Below are positions 49,731-56,531 of a stretch of 64,000 bases of DNA, piece by piece (within the stretch, counting starts at the first letter, position 1; every line of letters begins with the position of its first letter). Source of the DNA: Pseudomonas sp. MYb327 (GTDB lineage Bacteria > Pseudomonadota > Gammaproteobacteria > Pseudomonadales > Pseudomonadaceae); NCBI RefSeq assembly GCF_040438925.1, contig NZ_CP159258.1, positions 124,001 to 188,000 of the forward strand. Direction: 5' to 3'. Both the position numbers and the translations under genes were made by a program. The notes under the pieces are model-generated. The model was not told where the DNA came from. It worked only from the letters and a program-made list of their open reading frames with translations, and did no database searches.

Positions 49731-50435
49731 TCACTTTTGATAGTTGTGTGCCGGCAGGCTGCTCTGATCAATGACCGTCATCTCGTGTGAATTCAAATTG
49801 TAAGCAACACAAAAAGCGCTGGTGTCGCGTTTTCTTGTCTGCTTTGAACCTGCGCCTTCTTTCAGTAACGCCTCCGATTCTGCTCCGGTGAGAAACAAAA
49901 TCACGTGGCTCTTCCTCACCTGCGGATTTTTGATTGTCTCCAGTAAAGAGCCGAACTCCATTTTTTTGCTCAACCAGCGGGCATCAATGATGTACAGGTC
50001 ATTCAAAAGCTCGGGCAGCCGGACGTGATGTTGAACCGAAAGGGTGGCCTGTAAGCCGATTTCGGTCGGCGGGGCCTGTGCAGTGCGAGAAGAAGGAACT
50101 GACCGCCTATCATTTGTCGGCGAATCCCGCCGGGCGTTTTCAGACGAACTCATTGTGTCGTTGTTTTCCGGCCGCTCGACACTGTCGAGTACCTTTATGA
50201 AATGTTTTTCTTTTTCAAAGTCCGAAGGTGCGTAAAGCGACCGATAGTTAAAGTTGAGCGTGGCAAAAAAAAGGAGCAGCAAATAAAAAGGGAAGCTGAT
50301 CAAGAACCAGATGTAGATTTCGCGTTCATCCTCGTCCAGGAACGGCAATGATATGGCCGCCGAAGTTTCGGATAGCGTTGCGAATATTGCGATAATAGTC
50401 ATGGGGTTGGTGATTCTTTTTTTGAGTTTTGTCAT
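49731..50435 (-). CDS. Unknown two-helix membrane protein in AT-rich island
   Basis: 234 residues that I do not recognise. Two hydrophobic segments lie near the N-terminus (MTIIAIFATLSETSAAISLPF and IYIWFLISFPFYLLLLFFATL, about residues 12-32 and 40-60). A Ser/Asn/Arg-rich linker follows (NDTMSSSENARRDSPTNDRR), then a soluble domain of about 105 residues (TEIGLQATLSVQHHVRLPELLND to the end). With a hairpin in the inner membrane, the C-terminal domain would be cytoplasmic if both termini face inward. It is encoded in DNA clearly richer in A+T than its neighbours, which suggests acquisition by transfer. The ribosome-binding site is weak. Real coding status is likely but not certain. Confidence 0.65.
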   Translation of the reverse strand: MTKLKKRITNPMTIIAIFATLSETSAAISLPFLDEDEREIYIWFLISFPFYLLLLFFATLNFNYRSLYAPSDFEKEKHFIKVLDSVERPENNDTMSSSENARRDSPTNDRRSVPSSRTAQAPPTEIGLQATLSVQHHVRLPELLNDLYIIDARWLSKKMEFGSLLETIKNPQVRKSHVILFLTGAESEALLKEGAGSKQTRKRDTSAFCVAYNLNSHEMTVIDQSSLPAHNYQK

Positions 50436-50987
50436 ATCTTTTTCTCATGTGATTTAATCTTTCTTCATTGGTGAGTGGCTGTTTTTGTGGGTAGTTGGCA
50501 TAGTATCTGTGGTGTTTGTGTTTTGGGTATTGATATTTTAATTGTGTGATGTGTCTTGTTCTTGATTATTCTCTGTTTTAATTTTTGAGTGTGCACTTCT
50601 TTAATAATTGATCATGGATGCGTTTCTGCTGTAAGAGCAAGTGGATGCATTGTGTATGATATTTCCGGTATGAGTATGGGTTCAGAAAATATCAGTTACT
50701 TTCAAACGTGGTTTAAAGGTCGGTGTTGTCCTATTACCGTTGTTTCGTATTTCTAATTGATTTTTTAGTCTTGAGTTGAAACAAAAAACTGGTGAAATGT
50801 GAATTGTCTTCACGCGTATTCTGTTTTCGAAGCATCGAATTATCGGTTTTTTTGTAAGACTAATCCGCGATATTTGTAGGGAATGTCTCTCGCTGTGGGT
50901 GGCCGGGGGGCATGGCATGCCATGGGTGAAACGACTAGGCTATTGTGCGGGCTCTAAAAATTCGAACAGCGAAAATTGGACTTGCCC
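50436..50987. other. AT-rich gene-poor stretch
   Basis: About 550 bp of strikingly T/A-rich DNA (poly-T and TGTTTG-like runs) in a GC-rich genome. It separates the unknown membrane protein from the BvgA-like regulator. A 78-codon minus-strand frame (50682-50918) has no ribosome-binding site or family likeness, so I do not call it. H-NS (MvaT)-type silencing would be expected here. Promoter elements of the two flanking genes must lie inside, but too many AT-rich matches exist to choose. Confidence 0.6.
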
Positions 50988-51614
50988 ATGAATAAAGTGC
51001 TGATCGTGGATGATCACCCCGTCATTCGTCTTGCGGTGCGTATGCTGATGGAACGTCATGGCTACGAAGTTATTGCAGAGACAGATAATGGCGTGGATGC
51101 ATTGCAACTTGCCCGTGACTGTATGCCGGACATTGTCATTCTGGATATTGGAATACCGAAACTCGATGGGCTGGAAGTTATTGCGCGGCTGTCATCGTCA
51201 GCCATGCCGGTAAAAGTATTGATACTCACATCCCAGGCACCCGGTCATTTTTCCATGCGATGCATGCAGTCGGGGGCGGCTGGGTATGTTTGCAAGCAAC
51301 AGGATTTGACGGAGTTGCTCAGTGCAATAAAAGCGGTGTTGTCCGGTTATAGTTACTTTCCAAATCAGGCATTGCATACCGTGCGTGCAAGTCTGGGTAA
51401 TGCCAGTGAAGCGGATATGGTAGATCGTTTATCAGGGCGAGAGATGATGGTCTTGCAACAGTTAGCCAAGGGTAAGACTAACAAAGAGATTGCCGACGGG
51501 ATGTTTCTCAGCAACAAGACTGTCAGCACTTACAAGACACGTCTTCTTTTGAAGCTTAATGCGCGCTCTCTGGTTGACCTGATTGAATTGGCTCAGCGCA
51601 ATGGGCTTGTGTAA
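50988..51614 (+). CDS. BvgA/EvgA-like orphan response regulator
   Basis: 208 residues. The receiver domain has the acidic pocket in MNKVLIVDDHPVIRLAVRML, phosphoacceptor Asp53 in VILDIGIPKLDGLEVIARL, Thr in LILTSQ and Lys in GYVCKQQ. The LuxR-type helix-turn-helix is LSGREMMVLQQLAKGKTNKEIAD with MFLSNKTVSTYKTRLLLKL. The whole protein resembles Bordetella BvgA closely (DDHPVIR, LDIGIPKLDGLEVIARL, MFLSNKTVSTYKTRLL). No sensor kinase is adjacent. The ATG at 50988 is preferred over a TTG four codons upstream. It is AT-rich like the island, and a terminator follows. Confidence 0.88.
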   Translation: MNKVLIVDDHPVIRLAVRMLMERHGYEVIAETDNGVDALQLARDCMPDIVILDIGIPKLDGLEVIARLSSSAMPVKVLILTSQAPGHFSMRCMQSGAAGYVCKQQDLTELLSAIKAVLSGYSYFPNQALHTVRASLGNASEADMVDRLSGREMMVLQQLAKGKTNKEIADGMFLSNKTVSTYKTRLLLKLNARSLVDLIELAQRNGLV

Positions 51615-51675
51615 TCCATTGGCGTTGGACGAAGCGCGATGAACGGGCATTTATCACGAGTCGGAACATAATAAA

Positions 51676-51699
51676 AAAGCCTCCGTTTCGGGAGGCTTT
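51676..51699. terminator. Bidirectional terminator between the BvgA-like and PA3496-like genes
   Basis: AAAGCCTCC (51676-51684) and GGAGGCTTT (51691-51699) pair perfectly with a GTTTCG loop; A/T runs flank both sides. Confidence 0.88.
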
Positions 51700-51705
51700 C
51701 AGGTG

Positions 51706-51885
51706 TCATAAGTCAAAATCGTAATCGGCCAATTGCTTTTGCAGTCGGCGCTCCTCCAGAAGATTGTCGATGGTACGGCGCTTGCTAAGGTTGGTTTTTG
51801 CTACTTCAACCACCGGTTCAGCCTCATCAGCCTCCACGGGGGTGAAATCATCTTCAACGTCCAATTGCTCTTTGCCAGTGCTCAT
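51706..51885 (-). CDS. PA3496-family small protein (putative envelope integrity protein)
   Basis: 59 residues: MSTGKEQLDVEDDFTPVEAD at the start, an acidic N-terminal half, then the basic segment NLSKRRTIDNLLEERRLQKQ and an acidic end ADYDFDL. It is a full, in-frame gene with TGGAG eight bases before its ATG. It occupies the position of PA3496 next to nth in P. aeruginosa, a family described as putative envelope-integrity proteins. There is no signal peptide or membrane helix, so the protein itself looks cytoplasmic. Function otherwise unknown. Confidence 0.8.
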   Translation of the reverse strand: MSTGKEQLDVEDDFTPVEADEAEPVVEVAKTNLSKRRTIDNLLEERRLQKQLADYDFDL

Positions 51886-51991
51886 TTAGTTACTCCAGGC
51901 TAAGACGGCCTTTGGGGCTCCTTATAACGACATTCTCCCGGCGGGTAAAAAAGATTTTTTCAATCGACGAATCAACAAATCTAATAGTGCC

Positions 51992-52630
51992 TCAATCGTC
52001 CGAAGTCTTGTGCTTGTATTCGCACAGGTCTTCGATCCGGCAACTGCCGCAACGAGGCTTGCGGGCCAGGCAGACATAGCGCCCATGAAGGATCAGCCAG
52101 TGATGTGAGTCGAGCAGGTATTCCTTGGGCACGAACTTCATCAGTTTTTTTTCCACCTCAACTACGTTCTTGCCGGGCGCAATGCCGGTACGGTTGCTGA
52201 CGCGGAAAATATGGGTGTCCACGGCCATGGTCAACTGACGGAATGCCGTATTGAGCACAACGTTGGCTGTCTTGCGGCCCACGCCGGGCAGCGCTTCCAG
52301 TTCCTCGCGCGTTTGCGGTACTTCGCTCGCATGACGTTCCACCAGCAATCGGCAGGTTTCAATCACGTTTTTTGCTTTGCTGTTGAACAGGCCAATGGTC
52401 CTGATGTATTCGGACAATCCCTCGACGCCCAGCGCGTGAATCGCTGCCGGGGTATTGGCTACCGGGAATAGTTTTGCAGTGGCCTTGTTGACGCCGACAT
52501 CGGTCGATTGCGCCGAAAGAATCACGGCGATCAGCAATTCAAACGGTGAGGAATAGGCCAGTTCGGTCTTTGGTTCCGGGTTGTCTTCATACAACCTGCG
52601 GAAAATTTCCAGACGTTTTGCGGCATTCAT
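51992..52630 (-). CDS. nth: Endonuclease III
   Basis: 212 residues. The helix-hairpin-helix LPGVGRKTANVVLNTAF includes the catalytic Lys (GRKTA), the catalytic Asp is in MAVDTHIFRVSNRTG, and the C-terminal [4Fe-4S] loop is CLARKPRCGSCRIEDLC (C-x6-C-x2-C-x5-C). It removes oxidised pyrimidines and nicks at abasic sites. The ATG at 52630 begins MNAAKRLEIFRRL. It closes the rnf cluster, 25 bases after rnfE, as in many gammaproteobacteria. Confidence 0.96.
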   Translation of the reverse strand: MNAAKRLEIFRRLYEDNPEPKTELAYSSPFELLIAVILSAQSTDVGVNKATAKLFPVANTPAAIHALGVEGLSEYIRTIGLFNSKAKNVIETCRLLVERHASEVPQTREELEALPGVGRKTANVVLNTAFRQLTMAVDTHIFRVSNRTGIAPGKNVVEVEKKLMKFVPKEYLLDSHHWLILHGRYVCLARKPRCGSCRIEDLCEYKHKTSDD

Positions 52631-52655
52631 GGGCAGTGCATTTCCTCGAAGGCTG

Positions 52656-53243
52656 TCATTGTGAAGGTGTTGGGCTGTGCCAGGCTTGCCATGCGGCGAC
52701 CAGTAATCCCAGCAGAATGAAACCGCCAGGGGCGAGCGTAGCCAGGCGCAGACCACCGTCGGCGGTCACAACCCAACCTCGCCAGTCAGCCTGTGTCATA
52801 CCGGCTAGCCACGGTAGATGAGCGACGATCGTTCCGTTGCCGACCAGCTCGCGCAGCAAGCCCATGCCTACCATCAACGAGCCGAACAGGCCGATCAGCC
52901 GCAGACGATCTCGCCCCGGTCTCTGGAAAAAACCAGTGTGCTCCAGGACAACGCATTGCAAGGCGATCAGGCCTGCATAGATCCCCACTTGATGATGCCA
53001 TTGCAGCGACCACACTTGCGCACCCAACTCCGCGCAAGAAGTTAATGTGGCGGCGAGTAGCACGCTGGTCAGCAAGTGCGTTGCCGGATGCATTCGCGAT
53101 CTCAATGCGCCCATGCTCAGGCCAAAACCACTGATCACTGCGACAAACATCAGCCATAGGCCCAGAGCGGCCGTGATTGAGCCAGTGGCGCCGATCAAGG
53201 GTGCGAGCATCAGCGAGTTATGCAGAAACGATGATTTATTCAT
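52656..53243 (-). CDS. rnfE: RnfE/RsxE-like membrane subunit, cluster cysteine altered
   Basis: 195 residues with about six membrane helices, shorter than the ~230 of typical RsxE. The family is recognisable from LGLWLMFVAVISGFGLSMG, LLRELVGNGTI and the C-terminal LATLAPGGFILLGLLVAA. In known RnfE the segment LGLCPLLA gives one [2Fe-2S] ligand; here it reads LMLAPLIGA, so the Cys is Ala. The second ligand region (TNCIVVG) is ALQCVVLE, keeping Cys. Its ATG overlaps the rnfG end by eight bases. Probably an assembled but modified subunit. Confidence 0.85.
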   Translation of the reverse strand: MNKSSFLHNSLMLAPLIGATGSITAALGLWLMFVAVISGFGLSMGALRSRMHPATHLLTSVLLAATLTSCAELGAQVWSLQWHHQVGIYAGLIALQCVVLEHTGFFQRPGRDRLRLIGLFGSLMVGMGLLRELVGNGTIVAHLPWLAGMTQADWRGWVVTADGGLRLATLAPGGFILLGLLVAAWQAWHSPTPSQ

Positions 53244-53847
53244 GGGAAGAACTTCCGAGCAGCTGTTGTCGGTGTTCATCGAAGTAGCGCAACGCATCAT
53301 GGATCGCGTTGATGACTGCTCTGGAGGTAATCGTCGCGCCGGCGATCTGATCGAACTGACCCTGATCCTTTTTTAGCGCCCAGCCACTGTCGCCGGGCAC
53401 GCTACGTGATTTTCCGGAAAACGCTTGAAGCCACGCACTGGGCCAGTCGGCGATTCGCGCGCCCAACCCCGGCGTTTCCGTTTGCTTGAGGGTTTTGACA
53501 CCCACCAGCCTGCCATTGGTATCGATGGCGATCAGCAAGGTGATGGTGCCGGCATACCCCAGGGTCTGGCTGCGCAGCAAGACCACGGAAGGTCGACTGG
53601 CTTTGGTCGCCAAATAGCCACCCGACAAGGTGCTATTGGGTAAAGCCGGGTTTTCGAGCGTGAGGGGCTGTTCCAGCGGTTGATTGTCATAGCTGTCTGG
53701 CGGTAGCAAGTCGAGCAGGTTACGGCTGTCGACCAGGCGCTGTTCGGCCGCAATACGTGGCGCACTGCTGTACTGGACGTAATAGCTCAGGCCGATACCA
53801 ACGATGGCCAGGACTAACAGGATCACTACGCTCGACGCGCGGCTCAT
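53236..53847 (-). CDS. rnfG: RnfG/RsxG-like FMN-binding subunit
   Basis: 203 residues. A single N-terminal membrane helix (SVVILLVLAIVGIGLSYYV) is followed by a periplasmic FMN-binding domain with GYAGTITLLIAIDTNGRLVGVKTLKQTETPGLG-type sequence and FDQIAGATITSRAVINAI. The Thr of AGAT is where FMN is attached through phosphate by ApbE in relatives, and it is kept. Its ATG overlaps the rnfD stop (ATGA). In a normal Rnf it passes electrons across the membrane. Confidence 0.9.
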   Translation of the reverse strand: MSRASSVVILLVLAIVGIGLSYYVQYSSAPRIAAEQRLVDSRNLLDLLPPDSYDNQPLEQPLTLENPALPNSTLSGGYLATKASRPSVVLLRSQTLGYAGTITLLIAIDTNGRLVGVKTLKQTETPGLGARIADWPSAWLQAFSGKSRSVPGDSGWALKKDQGQFDQIAGATITSRAVINAIHDALRYFDEHRQQLLGSSSHE

Positions 53848-54830
53848 GGCGCAGTTCGCTCCTGTCTTGATGCGACAAAACGCTCCAGCGCCGGTACACA
53901 AAGATTCATCAGTATCACGGCAAACGCCACGCCGTCCGGATAGCCGCCCCAGGTACGAATCAGATACGTCATCAGACCTACACCAGCGCCGAATAACAAT
54001 CGCGCACCAGGGCTTTTCGCACCAGACACCGGTTCCGTGACGATGAAAAACGCGCCCAGCATGCTTGCGCCGGTGAGCAAATGAAACAGCGGTGAACCAT
54101 GGGAATCGGAGCCCGAACCGTTCCAGCACAACAAACTAATGATGAACAGGCTGGCGAGCATGCCAACCGGCGCATGCCAGGTGAATACACGCTGTTGCAG
54201 AAGAAATGCTCCACCCGCGAGAAAGGCCAGGTTCACCCATTCCACACCTCGGCCACCGAAGTGACCAAATGCCGGGTTCGCGGAGAACAACTCATCCATG
54301 GTCAGGCTTTTGTTAATCCGCAGGCTGTCGAGTGCCGTCGCCTGAACCCAGGCATCCGGGAGCTGGCTGAAGCCAAACACATGCTGCAAGCCGCCCGACA
54401 AGTCCATGCCATAGGAAGCCGGCCACTGAGTCATTTGTTGGGGAAATGTCACCAACACTAGAGCAAAACCGAGCATCGCCGGGTTGAACGGGTTGCTGCC
54501 GACACCGCCATACAGATGCTTGCCCAGCAGCATTGCGAACGCGGCAGCACTGACCGTCAGCCACCACGGGCAGTAAGGTGGCAAAGCCAATGCCAGCAAT
54601 GTCGCACTGACCAGGGCGCTGCCGTCGCTCAGAGTGGCTTTGAGTGGGCGCTTGCGCAACTGCAGCACGGCCGCTTCAACGGCCAATGCACTAATGCCTG
54701 CCAGCAGCAGATTGATCAAGATCCCCCAGCCATATAGCCAGATCAGCGCGAGCATCCCCGGCAGCGTGGCCAGCAACACCCGTTTCATGGCCTGCTGGAG
54801 GCGCTCGTCGACCGCTTCAAGGGGCGGCAT
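53844..54830 (-). CDS. rnfD: RnfD/RsxD-like membrane subunit
   Basis: 328 residues with about ten membrane helices ([59 protein letters not shown]). The usual FMN-carrying SGATPLD motif appears as [10 protein letters not shown], so the Thr is kept but the Ser-Gly is changed. The late [16 protein letters not shown] and [16 protein letters not shown] match RnfD/NqrB. Two ATGs, 54836 and 54830, overlap the rnfB end; 54830 has AGGTGG six bases upstream and is chosen. Confidence 0.88.
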   Translation of the reverse strand: MPPLEAVDERLQQAMKRVLLATLPGMLALIWLYGWGILINLLLAGISALAVEAAVLQLRKRPLKATLSDGSALVSATLLALALPPYCPWWLTVSAAAFAMLLGKHLYGGVGSNPFNPAMLGFALVLVTFPQQMTQWPASYGMDLSGGLQHVFGFSQLPDAWVQATALDSLRINKSLTMDELFSANPAFGHFGGRGVEWVNLAFLAGGAFLLQQRVFTWHAPVGMLASLFIISLLCWNGSGSDSHGSPLFHLLTGASMLGAFFIVTEPVSGAKSPGARLLFGAGVGLMTYLIRTWGGYPDGVAFAVILMNLCVPALERFVASRQERTAP

Positions 54831-55827
54831 AGGCATCCACCTGACGTTCAGCATCGCTGAGTGCGCGCTCCAGGGCTTCAATCTGGTCTGCCGGCGCTTC
54901 ATTGGCTTGAGCTTTCTTCAGTTCGGCGCGGCGCATGGCCAACTGGATTTTCGCCCGATTCAGGTCGGCATTCTTGGCCGGAGCAGGAGTGGGTGTTGAA
55001 ACAGGGGGAGCGGTGCTTTCAAGCTGCGCCAGGGTTTGTTCGGCGGCTTCGAACTGCTGCTGCAGGACGATCAGCTGTGATTGCTGTTCGTAGGTCGGTG
55101 GATGACCGAAGGCCTTGAGCGATTTGTTCAATTGCGCCCGGCTCATCGCCAGATCAACCTTGGCTTTTTTCAATGCCGCATCGGCATTGGCGGCCTTCTG
55201 TACGCGAACGCGCTCAAGGGCGGCCTGCACCGGGTCGAGCGATACTTCGCTGGGCTGGGCTGTGCGTTGCGCCCTGGCCTCTCGTTCGGCGGCTTTCTGT
55301 TCTTCCTCACGTTGCAGGCGGGCGCTGCGCTGTTCGAAGCGGCGCCGCGCGTGATTGCGCTTGGCGGCGCGGGCTCGGTGCTCTTCAGTGCTGAACGCCA
55401 GACCACCCACAATCGGCAGCACGGTGGCTGTTGGCAACGGCCGCATTTCGATGCAGTCCACCGGGCAGGGCGCCACGCAGAGGTCGCAACCGGTGCATTC
55501 GTCGATGATGACGGTGTGCATCAATTTGGCCGCACCGACGATGGCGTCTACCGGGCAGGCCTGGATGCATTTGGTGCAGCCGATGCATTCGGCCTCACGG
55601 ATGTAGGCGATCTGCGCGGGGGCCGGACCACGGCTGACGTCCAGTTCCAGCACCGGTACGTTCAGCAGATCGGCCAGTGCCGCGATGGTTTCACTGCCAC
55701 CGGGCGGACATTTGTTGATCGGCTCGCCGTTGGCGATGCCTTCGGCGTAGGGCTTGCATCCGGGATGCCCGCACTTGCCGCATTGAGTCTGCGGCAGAAG
55801 GGCGTCGATGCTTTGAATCAGACTCAT
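54817..55827 (-). CDS. rnfB: RnfB-like ferredoxin subunit without membrane anchor, with long charged tail
   Basis: 336 residues against ~190 in ordinary RnfB. The [4Fe-4S] domain is complete ([19 protein letters not shown]...NKCPPGG), as are two ferredoxin centres ([16 protein letters not shown] and [17 protein letters not shown]). Before them stand only about ten residues ([10 protein letters not shown]); the usual N-terminal membrane helix is missing. After about residue 150 comes an Arg/Ala/Glu-rich helical tail with repeats such as [18 protein letters not shown] and [18 protein letters not shown], similar to the C-terminal tail of RnfC. Its ATG overlaps the rnfA stop. Confidence 0.87.
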   Translation of the reverse strand: MSLIQSIDALLPQTQCGKCGHPGCKPYAEGIANGEPINKCPPGGSETIAALADLLNVPVLELDVSRGPAPAQIAYIREAECIGCTKCIQACPVDAIVGAAKLMHTVIIDECTGCDLCVAPCPVDCIEMRPLPTATVLPIVGGLAFSTEEHRARAAKRNHARRRFEQRSARLQREEEQKAAEREARAQRTAQPSEVSLDPVQAALERVRVQKAANADAALKKAKVDLAMSRAQLNKSLKAFGHPPTYEQQSQLIVLQQQFEAAEQTLAQLESTAPPVSTPTPAPAKNADLNRAKIQLAMRRAELKKAQANEAPADQIEALERALSDAERQVDAYAAP

Positions 55828-56393
55828 GTTTTGATCAGCCCGCTGAATCCGAGAAAGGCCACTGCAATCAGTCCGGCACCGATCAGATCGATCGGCAAGC
55901 CGCGAAAGGGCAGGGGGACATCGTTATCGAGTGTGCGTTGGCGCAGGTCGTTAAACAGGCTCAACACCAGCCAGAAGCCCAGCCCCGCGCCCAGGCTCAG
56001 GGCCATGGCATTTAAGAATCCCTTGTCGTCCTGGGCGCTGAGCAGCACTACCCCAAGCACGCCAGCGTTGCCCAACAGTAACGGCCAGAGACCTTCGAAC
56101 GGCAATGTCGAAAACATCCGTGGCAGCCATTTCAGCAGCGGGTGGATCAGCAGCACGCTGAGCGGCAGGAATACGAACAGACGTAGGGATGTCAGCTCTA
56201 GCGGCACTAGTAGCCAGTGATAGATCGAATAACCCAGCAAGCCAACGATTAGCATCAAACAGGTCGTTGCGACACCCAGCGCATGGAGTTGCCGGCGCTC
56301 GCTACCCAACAACGGATCGACGCCCAGCGGCCAGTGCAACACTAGGTTGTTGATCAGGGCAGTGCTGATAAGTGTCAGAAGCATTTCGCTCAT
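55824..56393 (-). CDS. rnfA: RnfA/RsxA-like membrane subunit lacking the Fe-S cysteines
   Basis: 189 residues, six membrane helices, normal RnfA length. [17 protein letters not shown] at the start and [31 protein letters not shown] at the end are RnfA signatures. The two cluster cysteines are replaced: GLCPFMG of other RnfA is GVDPLLG, and TNCAVLGV is GNAGVLGV. First gene of the cluster rnfA-rnfB-rnfD-rnfG-rnfE-nth, with four overlapping junctions. The upstream 138 bp contain a half REP and the metG terminator. Confidence 0.88.
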   Translation of the reverse strand: MSEMLLTLISTALINNLVLHWPLGVDPLLGSERRQLHALGVATTCLMLIVGLLGYSIYHWLLVPLELTSLRLFVFLPLSVLLIHPLLKWLPRMFSTLPFEGLWPLLLGNAGVLGVVLLSAQDDKGFLNAMALSLGAGLGFWLVLSLFNDLRQRTLDNDVPLPFRGLPIDLIGAGLIAVAFLGFSGLIKT

Positions 56394-56423
56394 GATCGTC
56401 CGTATCCGATCCTGGATGGTCCC

Positions 56424-56442
56424 GTAGGAGCTGCCGCAGGCT
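56424..56442. repeat. Half REP unit (family D)
   Basis: GTAGGAGCTGCCGCAGGCT repeats one arm of the family D pair at 38377-38453. No inverse partner is found nearby, so this is a single arm in the rnfA leader. Confidence 0.6.
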
Positions 56443-56480
56443 GTAGCCAGACCTTAAAGTAATTATGGGCCAGACATGAA

Positions 56481-56515
56481 AATCCCACAGTCGCGCCAGG
56501 CACGACTGTGGGATT
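56481..56515 (-). terminator. Hairpin terminator of metG
   Basis: AATCCCACAGTCG (56481-56493) and CGACTGTGGGATT (56503-56515) form a perfect 13-bp stem; on the minus strand it ends in GGGATTTTC, 17 bases after the metG stop. Confidence 0.8.
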
Positions 56516-56531
56516 GGTTTGCCGCCGTACC

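Noticed and set aside
50682..50918. A 78-codon minus-strand frame in the AT-rich gap
   Set aside because: No ribosome-binding site, no recognisable features, and AT-rich DNA makes stops frequent enough that survival by chance is plausible at this length.
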